This document shows positions 1 to 8,347 of a stretch of DNA of 8,347 bases, piece after piece. The notes under the pieces were generated by a model. It worked only from the letters and a program-made list of their open reading frames with translations. It did not search any database and was not told the DNA's origin. The translations under genes and the position numbers were made by a program. Source of the DNA: JAGLCY01 sp965363725 (lineage in GTDB: Bacteria; Krumholzibacteriota; Krumholzibacteriia; LZORAL124-64-63); the NCBI GenBank assembly GCA_965363725.1, contig CBDTUS010000159.1, positions 1 through 8,347 of the forward strand. Reading direction: 5' to 3'. Numbering within the stretch: position 1 is the stretch's first letter; every line of letters starts with the position of its first letter.

Positions 1-2
1 CC

Positions 3-1004
3 AGCACCGGCGACGAAACAGCCGGCGACGGCAGCGCCGTCTTCCACATTTCCCCTGCGGGGGACGTTCTCTTCCGCCGGGGCAAGGACCTGACCCAGCA
101 GGGCTACCTGGCCACCGTGGACCTGACCGGAACGATCACCAGGGTGGAGGCTCCCGAGGGGACCTACTTCTATCCCCGGGTGTCACCGAACGGCAGGACC
201 GTTGCGGTATCCACCGCGCGCAACGGCCGGAACGAAATTTGGCTCTACGATCTGGTCGATGGATCCTCATCCCGCCTGGTCAGCACCGATGGCGTCACCA
301 CCCTGGGCTTCTGGTCCCCCGACGGTGAGTTCCTCTACTTCGCCCAGGGCGGCTGGTCGGCCCGCGGCCTGGACCGCATCTTCGTCGCGGGCGGCGGCGT
401 ACCCGAAGAAGTTCTCAGGGACGGCGCCGATCTCTACCCCCACGATTTTTCCCACGACGGGCGGTGGTTGTTCATCAACCGCCATTCCGAGGAGACCTCC
501 TGGGACATCATGGTGTACGACCTGGAGACGCATCCGGAGTTTCCCCTGGACCCGGCCAACCTGGAACCCCTGGTGGCGTCTTCGGCCCAGGACGGGTCGC
601 CGCGGATCTCCCCGGACGGCAAGTGGGTCGCCTACGACGCCCTCGAAACGGGCAACCGCGAGACCTACCTCGCGGATTTCACCAACCCCAGCCGCCGCTG
701 GATGGTCTCGACCGGTGGAGGAAACGACCCCTGCTGGGACGACGATAGCCAGCGCATCTTCTTCCTCAACGGCCAGCGGATGATGGCGGTCGACCTCAAT
801 TCCGGTCAGGGGGGCTTGCGCCCCTCGAGGCCCTACGAACTGTTCCAGGTGGACATCAGCCTTCGTTCGGACATCTGGGCCTACGACAAGATTCCCGGCA
901 AGGACGGGTTTGTCATGGTCATGAATTCGGAACAGGAGAAGGAGCCCTGGCCTGGGGATCTGGTTTATATCAGGAACTGGCGGGCTGGGTGGGAGCAGAA
1001 GTAG
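3..1004 (+). CDS. C-terminal beta-propeller (PD40/TolB-like) region, probably of a third kinase-propeller protein; 5'-truncated
   Basis: This frame is open from the first complete codon at position 3 to a TAG at 1002-1004, giving 333 visible residues. A GTG at 117 is in frame, but coding continues upstream of it, so the true start lies outside the window. The visible part is a chain of PD40 blades: VSPNGRTVAV, WSPDGEFLYF, FSHDGRWLFI and ISPDGKWVAY, each followed by a strand such as EIWLYDL or DIMVYDL. The last blades carry the family pattern of an SPDG repeat, then GNRETYLADF, VSTGGGNDPCW and a closing MMAVDL. The extreme C-terminus (DLVYIRNW) resembles the last strand of the two downstream kinase genes. 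I infer that it is the propeller half of a paralogous membrane Ser/Thr kinase, but no kinase or membrane segment is visible. A free-standing TolB/DPP-IV-like propeller protein is the alternative. Confidence 0.8.
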   Translation, partial: STGDETAGDGSAVFHISPAGDVLFRRGKDLTQQGYLATVDLTGTITRVEAPEGTYFYPRVSPNGRTVAVSTARNGRNEIWLYDLVDGSSSRLVSTDGVTTLGFWSPDGEFLYFAQGGWSARGLDRIFVAGGGVPEEVLRDGADLYPHDFSHDGRWLFINRHSEETSWDIMVYDLETHPEFPLDPANLEPLVASSAQDGSPRISPDGKWVAYDALETGNRETYLADFTNPSRRWMVSTGGGNDPCWDDDSQRIFFLNGQRMMAVDLNSGQGGLRPSRPYELFQVDISLRSDIWAYDKIPGKDGFVMVMNSEQEKEPWPGDLVYIRNWRAGWEQK

Positions 1005-1017
1005 CTCCTTACTTCGA

Positions 1018-1046
1018 TTCGCATTATCATATTCAACTGATTATAT
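1018..1046 (+). promoter_or_regulatory. possible promoter in the AT-rich spacer before kinase A
   Basis: The 70-bp spacer 1005-1074 is clearly richer in A+T than the surrounding coding DNA. It contains TTCGCA (1018-1023; 4 of 6 matches to a sigma-70 -35 box), a 17-bp gap, and TTATAT (1041-1046), preceded by TGA as in an extended -10 element. A separate -10-like TATCAT (1025-1030; 5 of 6) has no good -35 box. Either could drive kinase A independently of the gene before it. AT-richness alone could explain these matches, so confidence is low. Confidence 0.25.
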
Positions 1047-1074
1047 CCCCAATCATTCAACCCAAGGGACCCCC

Positions 1075-3756
1075 ATGCTCGGCAAGACCCTGGCCCACTA
1101 CGAGATCCTGTCCAAGCTCGGCGAAGGCGGCATGGGCGCCGTCTACCTCGCCAAGGACACCAAGCTGGGCCGCGAGGTGGCGCTCAAGATCCTGCCCGAC
1201 CACTTCGCCCAGGACCCCGAGCGCCTGGCCCGCTTCAACCGCGAGGCGCGCACCCTGGCGGCGTTGAATCATCCCAACATCGCGGCCATCTACGGGCTCG
1301 AGGCCGACCAGGGCCTGAACTTCCTGATCATGGAACGGGCTGAAGGCGAAGACCTGTCCGAGCGCATCGCCCGTGGACCCTTGCCGCACGCAGAAGCGGT
1401 CGCCATCGCCAAGCAGATCGCCCAGGGGCTGGAAGAGGCGCACGCGAGCGGCATCATCCACCGCGACCTGAAGCCCGCCAACGTGAAGTTGTCTCCCGAC
1501 GGCAAGGTCAAGGTGCTGGACTTCGGACTGGCCCGCGCCTTCCAGGGCGAAAGCACGGCCGAGGAAGAACCTCTCAACTCGCCCACCATCACCGCGATGA
1601 TGACTGGCGCGGGCGTGATCCTGGGCACGGCGGCCTACATGAGCCCCGAGCAGGCCCGCGGCACGGCGGTGGACCGTCGCAGCGACATCTGGTCCTTCGG
1701 CGTGGTGCTGTTCGAGATGCTGACGGGCAACCGCATGTTCCAGGGCTTGACCGTGAGCGACACCCTGGCGGGCATCCTGAAATCCGATCCGCCGTGGGAC
1801 GATCTGCCCGACGACACCCCCGAAACCGTGCGCCTGCTGCTGGCCCGCTGCATGGAGCGCGACCGGCTCCAAAGGCTGCAGGACATCGGCGAGGCGCGCA
1901 TCCTGCTGAGCGGAGATGGAGTCAGTTCGCTCTATACCAATCTTTCGATGTCGCGCATCGAAGAGGGAGAGATCGCGGCCGCCCCAACCAGCCGCCGCAA
2001 ACCCCTGATGTTCGCCGCCCTCGGCCTTGTGCTGGGCCTGATCGCGGGCGGTGCGGTCATCAAGAGCCTGACCCCCGAACCCCCGTCACCGCCGACCCGC
2101 CGGCTGGAAATCGCCCTGCCGCCGGCCGCCGAGGACCCGGCCCAGCATCCGGCCATTTCGCCCGACGGCGTGATGGTCGTCTACCGGCTGAACGACCGCC
2201 TGTGGCTGCGGCGCTTCGACACCGGAGCCACCCTCGAGCTGCCCGGCACCGAAGATGCCCGGATGCCGTTCTGGTCGCCGGACAGCCGGCAGATCGGATT
2301 CTTCCGAGAAACGCAGGTGCTGCGGCTGGAAGTGGCCGGCGGTGAACCCGTGATGGTCTGCGACCTGTCCGGCGGCGACCGCGGCGAAGGCGGCACCTGG
2401 GACCCGAACGACCACATCCTGTTCACCGTGGGCGACGATAAGGGCGTGATGCAGGTGCCGGCCCGCGGCGGCGTGCCCTCGGCGTACTTCGTGCCGGACA
2501 CCAGCCGGGTGCAGGACGTCCACGACCCCAGTCTGGTCGGCGGCGGGCGCGGGCTGGTGTATTCGGCCCACATGAAGGGCGCCATGTTCACGCAGCTCTA
2601 TCACCATCGCGACGGCACCGAGACCCTGGTATTCGACGGTGGGGAAGACCCCATCCTCAACCCCATCTACTGTGACAGCGGCCACGTGCTGTTCCGCAAG
2701 GACGGGCCCAACGCGGGCGTCTGGGCCGTTCCCTACGATCCGGACAGCCAAGAGGTGAAGGGCGAGCCGTTCCTGGTGGTGAGCAAGGGACTCTGGCCCA
2801 GCGTATCCGGCGATCGCACCCTGCTGTGCGCCACCGGCAGCGGGGTGCTGAACTGGCAGCTGGTGCGCTGCGACCGCAGCGGCCGGGTGATAGCCAACTA
2901 CGGCGAGGCGCAGAACGTGACGCCCTTCTTCGCCCTGGACTCCCGGGAAGAACGGGTGGTGCTGTCGGTGATCGACGGCGAGTCCACCCAGCTGTGGATG
3001 CTGGACCTGGCCCGAGGCACCCAGAGCCGGCTCACGTTCGACGACAACCACTACCTCACCTCGTGCTGGACCGGTGACGGCAAGTTCGTCATTGCCGCCG
3101 GCGACGAGTCCTCGGGCGCCTCGGGCATGGAATTGCACCGGATCTCGGTCGAGGGTCTGGTGCCGCCGCAGGTGCTGAAATTGGGGCACTTCCCGTTTAT
3201 GGCGCCGGGTGACCGCGCCGTCCTTTATTCCAGCGACAAGCCGCAGGACAGCTGGGACCAGTATTCGCTGGACCTGACCGCCCCGGACGGAGCGCTGGCC
3301 CCGCTGCAGATGCCGAACGACGCCGTGGTGGTGGCTGACGGCACAGGCTGGCAGTACGGGGGCGTGGTCTCCCCGGACGGGGGCCTTGTCGCCTACGTCT
3401 CGCGGGAGACCGGCCGAGACGAGGTGTACCTGCGCCGTTATCCGCAAGGCGATCAGAAGCGCCAGGTGTCGGTGGACGGAGGCGGCTGGCCGCAGTGGAA
3501 CGGGACGGGCGACCGACTCTATTTCATGAGCGGGTTGGATCTGGTCGAGGTGACCGTCGAGAGGCAGCCGACAGTAAGGCTGGGCGCGCTACAGACGCTG
3601 TTCACCCGGGAGCGCGGCGAGGATATATACGGGGTGGGTTGGCCTCTGTACCTGCAGGTGACCGGGGACGGCGAGAGCTTCTTCATGCTGTATCAGGCGG
3701 ATGAGGAGAAGGGGAACCGCCCGCTGATGGTTGTCGAGAGGTGGAGCGGGGAATAG
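1075..3756 (+). CDS. membrane Ser/Thr protein kinase with C-terminal PD40 beta-propeller (kinase A)
   Basis: Predicted to phosphorylate Ser/Thr on unknown cytoplasmic proteins. The kinase domain (about residues 9-278) looks complete: glycine loop LGEGGMGAVY (15-24), ATP-binding Lys38, alphaC Glu57, catalytic HRDLKPAN (129-136, Asp131 and Asn136), Mg-binding DFG (149-151), SPE (190-192) in place of APE, and DIWSFG (204-209). A Thr/Ser-rich activation loop with SPTIT (169-173) offers possible phosphosites. One hydrophobic helix (about 311-329) follows basic residues SRRK, which predicts a cytoplasmic kinase and an external C-terminus. The remaining ~550 residues form PD40 blades, for example ISPDG, FWSPDSRQIGFF and VSPDG (765-769), then VSVDGGGWPQW (798-808). 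The 893-residue length suits this family. The ATG at 1075 has AAGGGA (1064-1069) 5 nt upstream, and the N-terminus aligns with kinase B. The ligand and substrate are unknown. The domain calls are firm; any specific signalling role is not. Confidence 0.95.
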   Translation: MLGKTLAHYEILSKLGEGGMGAVYLAKDTKLGREVALKILPDHFAQDPERLARFNREARTLAALNHPNIAAIYGLEADQGLNFLIMERAEGEDLSERIARGPLPHAEAVAIAKQIAQGLEEAHASGIIHRDLKPANVKLSPDGKVKVLDFGLARAFQGESTAEEEPLNSPTITAMMTGAGVILGTAAYMSPEQARGTAVDRRSDIWSFGVVLFEMLTGNRMFQGLTVSDTLAGILKSDPPWDDLPDDTPETVRLLLARCMERDRLQRLQDIGEARILLSGDGVSSLYTNLSMSRIEEGEIAAAPTSRRKPLMFAALGLVLGLIAGGAVIKSLTPEPPSPPTRRLEIALPPAAEDPAQHPAISPDGVMVVYRLNDRLWLRRFDTGATLELPGTEDARMPFWSPDSRQIGFFRETQVLRLEVAGGEPVMVCDLSGGDRGEGGTWDPNDHILFTVGDDKGVMQVPARGGVPSAYFVPDTSRVQDVHDPSLVGGGRGLVYSAHMKGAMFTQLYHHRDGTETLVFDGGEDPILNPIYCDSGHVLFRKDGPNAGVWAVPYDPDSQEVKGEPFLVVSKGLWPSVSGDRTLLCATGSGVLNWQLVRCDRSGRVIANYGEAQNVTPFFALDSREERVVLSVIDGESTQLWMLDLARGTQSRLTFDDNHYLTSCWTGDGKFVIAAGDESSGASGMELHRISVEGLVPPQVLKLGHFPFMAPGDRAVLYSSDKPQDSWDQYSLDLTAPDGALAPLQMPNDAVVVADGTGWQYGGVVSPDGGLVAYVSRETGRDEVYLRRYPQGDQKRQVSVDGGGWPQWNGTGDRLYFMSGLDLVEVTVERQPTVRLGALQTLFTRERGEDIYGVGWPLYLQVTGDGESFFMLYQADEEKGNRPLMVVERWSGE

Positions 3757-3793
3757 CCTGTCCTCACCTGCTTTTATTTCAAGAATCCAAAAG

Positions 3794-3809
3794 GCCTTGT
3801 GTCCAAGGC
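3794..3809 (+). promoter_or_regulatory. small hairpin upstream of the kinase B start, overlapping a Shine-Dalgarno-like AAGG
   Basis: GCCTTG (3794-3799) and CAAGGC (3804-3809) are perfect reverse complements separated by the 4-nt loop TGTC. The right arm contains AAGG, which lies next to GGAG (3811-3814), so folding could hide part of the ribosome binding site. No T-run follows, so it is not a standard intrinsic terminator. A 6-bp stem can arise by chance. The rest of the 72-bp spacer 3757-3828 shows only a short A/T-rich tract near 3771-3793. Confidence 0.25.
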
Positions 3810-3828
3810 AGGAGCATGACCAAAACTG

Positions 3829-6534
<2,706 letters not shown>

Positions 6535-6560
6535 CCGTCAGGCTTCCGGGGGCGGCCCTC

Positions 6561-6589
6561 TTGCAATCGCCGGACAAACCGGATATGGT
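6561..6589 (+). promoter_or_regulatory. candidate sigma-70-type promoter for the gcdH-bamA operon
   Basis: In the 118-bp spacer 6535-6652, TTGCAA (6561-6566; 4 of 6 matches to TTGACA) is followed after exactly 17 bp by TATGGT (6584-6589; 4 of 6 matches to TATAAT). Transcription would start near 6596, leaving a leader of about 55 nt. A short inverted repeat, CCGG-ACAAA-CCGG (6570-6582), sits between the two boxes and could be part of an operator, though it is short. The change of function at this boundary makes a promoter likely here. The exact boxes are only a pattern match in G+C-rich DNA. Confidence 0.35.
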
Positions 6590-6652
6590 GCGCCCAGGTT
6601 CCTCAGCTCCGTCGGGGGCAATCCATCCTCGTTCCCTTCAAGGCCGGAAGAC

Positions 6653-7819
6653 ATGGCAGAATTTCAAGGGGTCGATTTCTACCGCTTCTCCCGCAACCTC
6701 AGCGACGAGGAACGCAGCGTCCGCGACACCGTGCGGCAATTCGTGGAACGAAGCTTCATGCCCCTGGTGCGCGACCACTTCAAGGCCGGAACTTTTCCCA
6801 CCGAACTCATTCCTGAACTGGGCTCCCTCGGCCTCCTGGGTTCCAGCGTCCAGGGTCCCGGCTGCCCGGGACTGAGCGGCACCATCTACGGGATCATCTG
6901 CGAGGAGCTCGAGCGCGGCGACAGCGGCCTGCGCAGTTTCGCCTCGGTGCAGGGAAGCCTGGTCATGTGGCCCATCGCCACCTACGGCACGCCGGAGCAG
7001 AAGGAGCGCTGGCTGCCCGACCTGGCCACCGGCCAGAAGATCGGCTGCTTCGGGTTGACCGAAGCGGATCATGGCTCGGACCCCGGCGGCATGGAAACGC
7101 GTGCCGTGCGCGACGGGGGTGACTGGATCCTCAACGGCACCAAGATGTGGATCACCAACGCGAACCTGGCCGACGTGGCGGTGGTCTGGGCGCGCACCGA
7201 AGACGGCGTGAACGGATTCCTGGTCGAACGCGGCATGTCGGGCTTTTCCACCAACACCATTCACGGCAAGTACAGCCTGCGGGCCAGCGACACGGGCGAA
7301 CTGGTCTTCGACGACGTGCGCGTGCCCGAAAGCAACCGCCTGCCCGGCGCCCGGGGCCTGAAAGCACCCTTGAGCTGTCTGAACCAGGCCCGGTACGGGA
7401 TCGCCTGGGGGGTGGTCGGCGCCGCGGCGGACTGCTACGACACGGCCCTGCGCTACGCCGGCGAACGGGAACAGTTCGGCAAGCCCATCGCCTCTTTCCA
7501 GCTGGTGCAGCAGAAGCTGGTGCACATGCTGACGGAAATCACCAAGGCCCAGGGCCTGTGCCTGCAGATGGGAAGGCTGAAGGACGACGGGATCAACCCG
7601 GTGCCCATTGTTTCGTTGGCCAAGCGCAACAATGTGGCCATGGCCCTCGATTGCGCGCGCGCGGCGCGGGACATCCTCGGCGCCGCGGGCATCACCGACG
7701 AGTTTTCACCCGGCCGCCACATGGCCAACCTGGAATCGGTCATTACCTATGAAGGCACCCATGATGTGCACACTCTCATCGTCGGTGCCGAGATCACCGG
7801 CATTTCGGCATTTCGCTAG
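6653..7819 (+). CDS. gcdH: glutaryl-CoA dehydrogenase, probably decarboxylating
   Basis: FAD-dependent acyl-CoA dehydrogenase that oxidises glutaryl-CoA; the decarboxylating type yields crotonyl-CoA and CO2 and passes electrons to electron-transfer flavoprotein. The protein has 388 residues, usual for the family. It closely matches remembered GCDH sequence: GCFGLTEADHGSDP (131-144), METRA (147-151), WITN (166-169), SLRAS, ARYGIAWGVVGA and REQFGKPIASFQLVQ. Catalytic base Glu367 lies in TYEGTHD (365-371). Arg94 and Ser95 in DSGLRS match the residues that bind the glutaryl carboxylate in human GCDH. Glu87 and Tyr366 are also kept; these positions are reported to differ in non-decarboxylating homologues, so decarboxylation is favoured. 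The ATG at 6653 has AAGG (6640-6643) 9 nt upstream and a closer GGAAG (6646-6650). The gene ends 32 bp before bamA, which suggests one operon for lower aromatic-ring catabolism. GCDH also serves lysine and tryptophan breakdown, so the gene alone does not prove the pathway. Confidence 0.92.
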   Translation: MAEFQGVDFYRFSRNLSDEERSVRDTVRQFVERSFMPLVRDHFKAGTFPTELIPELGSLGLLGSSVQGPGCPGLSGTIYGIICEELERGDSGLRSFASVQGSLVMWPIATYGTPEQKERWLPDLATGQKIGCFGLTEADHGSDPGGMETRAVRDGGDWILNGTKMWITNANLADVAVVWARTEDGVNGFLVERGMSGFSTNTIHGKYSLRASDTGELVFDDVRVPESNRLPGARGLKAPLSCLNQARYGIAWGVVGAAADCYDTALRYAGEREQFGKPIASFQLVQQKLVHMLTEITKAQGLCLQMGRLKDDGINPVPIVSLAKRNNVAMALDCARAARDILGAAGITDEFSPGRHMANLESVITYEGTHDVHTLIVGAEITGISAFR

Positions 7820-7836
7820 TTTTCGACTTCAGTCAT

Positions 7837-7844
7837 AAAGGAGA
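7837..7844 (+). promoter_or_regulatory. strong Shine-Dalgarno site for bamA/oah
   Basis: AAAGGAGA lies 7 nt upstream of the ATG at 7852, inside the 32-bp gap after gcdH. It is the best ribosome binding site in the window and fixes the start of the last gene. The gap has no terminator-like structure, which supports co-transcription with gcdH. Confidence 0.75.
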
Positions 7845-7851
7845 CAGCCCC

Positions 7852-8347
7852 ATGTCACTGGAATGGTTGCCCCGCGACGACGCGATCAAGAACCACGCCC
7901 TGTACGGAACCGAGCACTGGGGCACGGAAGCACCCTGCACCATCTATGAAAAACGCCCGGTCACCGACCCGGACGGCAAGGTGGTCGACGGCCTTTTCAA
8001 CGCCTGGATCACTCTGAACAACCCCGCCCAGTACAACTCCTACACCACCGAGATGGTCAAGGGCGTGATCGCCGGCTTCCAGGCGGCCTCGTCGGACCGG
8101 TCGGTGGTCGCGGTGGTGTTCACCGGCGCCGGCGACAAGGCCTTCTGCACCGGCGGCAACACCAAGGAGTACGCCGAGTACTACAGCCGCCGGCCCAACG
8201 AATACGGCGAGTACATGGACCTGTTCAACGCCATGGTCGACGGTATCCTGGGCTGCAAGAAGCCGACTTTGTGCCGGGTGAACGGCATGCGGATCGCCGG
8301 CGGCCAGGAGATCGGCATGGCCTGCGACCTGACCCTGTCCTCGGATC
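7852..8347 (+). CDS. bamA: 6-oxocyclohex-1-ene-1-carbonyl-CoA hydrolase (BamA/Oah), 3'-truncated by the window end
   Basis: Crotonase-superfamily enzyme of the anaerobic benzoyl-CoA pathway. It adds water to 6-oxocyclohex-1-ene-1-carbonyl-CoA and hydrolytically opens the ring, giving 3-hydroxypimelyl-CoA in the cytoplasm. The frame is open from ATG 7852 to the last base, giving 165 complete codons of an expected ~375-390. The N-terminus (MSLEWL, then AIKNHAL at 11-17 and HWGTEAPC at 22-29) and the segments YNSYTTEMVKGVIAGF (61-76), FCTGGNTKEY (98-107) and RVNGMRIAGGQEIG (142-155) match the Oah/BamA family as I remember it. Ordinary enoyl-CoA hydratases lack this N-terminal extension. The CTGGN (99-103) and AGGQE (149-153) segments fit the two crotonase oxyanion-hole regions. 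The C-terminal half, with other active-site residues, is outside the window. Its position 32 bp after gcdH fits an operon for lower benzoyl-CoA degradation. Another ring-opening crotonase is possible but less likely. Confidence 0.87.
   Translation, partial: MSLEWLPRDDAIKNHALYGTEHWGTEAPCTIYEKRPVTDPDGKVVDGLFNAWITLNNPAQYNSYTTEMVKGVIAGFQAASSDRSVVAVVFTGAGDKAFCTGGNTKEYAEYYSRRPNEYGEYMDLFNAMVDGILGCKKPTLCRVNGMRIAGGQEIGMACDLTLSSD

Noticed and set aside
117..119. GTG as the start of the first gene
   Set aside because: The same frame is open and propeller-like upstream to the window edge (for example VFHISPAGDVLF), and no ribosome binding site precedes this GTG. The gene is better read as truncated.
202..783. 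Overlapping + strand open frame (193 codons) within the first gene
   Set aside because: Its product is Pro/Arg/Ser/Thr-rich low complexity from an out-of-frame reading. The frame starting at 3 has clear propeller repeats.
1636..1661. 26-bp exact direct repeat with 4402-4427
   Set aside because: Both copies encode the same conserved activation-segment residues around YMSPEQARG in the paralogous kinases. This is conserved coding sequence, not a mobile or regulatory repeat, though it could be a recombination or assembly-collapse point.
1057..1872. Minus-strand open frame (271 codons) opposite the kinase A catalytic domain
   Set aside because: Composition is typical antisense (His/Gln/Gly/Ala/Val-rich). 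A very similar antisense frame occurs opposite kinase B at 3589-4353, as expected from mirroring conserved kinase codons.
2086..3447. Long minus-strand open frame (453 codons) opposite kinase A
   Set aside because: Its product is rich in His, Arg, Gly, Ala and Val with no recognisable domain, as expected for the antisense of G+C-rich coding DNA. The + strand frame has clear PD40 blades throughout.
6535..6652. Possible intrinsic terminator after kinase B
   Set aside because: The only clear inverted repeat is the 4-bp CCGG-N5-CCGG stem at 6570-6582, and no T-run follows. It is too weak to call a terminator.
6638..7525. Minus-strand open frame (295 codons) opposite gcdH
   Set aside because: It mirrors the codon structure of gcdH, which has full family motifs. 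No domain or credible ribosome binding site supports the antisense frame.

Overview
The window is G+C-rich and densely coded, with every supported gene on the + strand. It falls into two blocks. Positions 1-6534 hold a tandem cluster of eukaryote-like Ser/Thr protein kinases fused to extracytoplasmic PD40/WD40-like beta-propellers. One is a 5'-truncated C-terminal part and two are complete genes of 893 and 901 codons. Positions 6653-8347 hold two catabolic genes: a complete glutaryl-CoA dehydrogenase, and the first 165 codons of a gene that matches 6-oxocyclohex-1-ene-1-carbonyl-CoA hydrolase (BamA/Oah), the ring-opening enzyme of the anaerobic benzoyl-CoA pathway.

Organism: the sequence is bacterial, with Shine-Dalgarno sites, short spacers and a likely operon. 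Runs of kinase-TM-PD40 paralogues are typical of Acidobacteriota and of several mostly uncultured phyla in or near the FCB group. BamA implies anaerobic or facultative metabolism of aromatic compounds. The phylum cannot be fixed from this window; an environmental, possibly uncultured anaerobe is the best inference.

Layout: (1) 3-1004, C-terminal propeller of a protein starting upstream; (2) a 70-bp AT-rich spacer with a weak promoter-like signal; (3) 1075-3756, kinase A; (4) a 72-bp spacer with a small hairpin and an ambiguous start region; (5) 3829-6534, kinase B; (6) a 118-bp spacer with a promoter-like TTGCAA-N17-TATGGT; (7) 6653-7819, gcdH; (8) 7852 to the end, bamA/oah, partial, 32 bp after gcdH with a strong ribosome binding site.

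How the genes work together: BamA opens the dienoyl-CoA-derived ring to 3-hydroxypimelyl-CoA. Beta-oxidation shortens this to glutaryl-CoA, which GcdH oxidises and decarboxylates to crotonyl-CoA. The two genes therefore bracket the lower benzoyl-CoA pathway. The kinases look like membrane sensors with a cytoplasmic catalytic domain and an external propeller. Nothing in the sequence directly links them to the catabolic genes. No RNA genes, mobile elements or CRISPR arrays were seen. I found no wholly new system; the main interest is the BamA-GcdH pair beside a kinase-propeller array.
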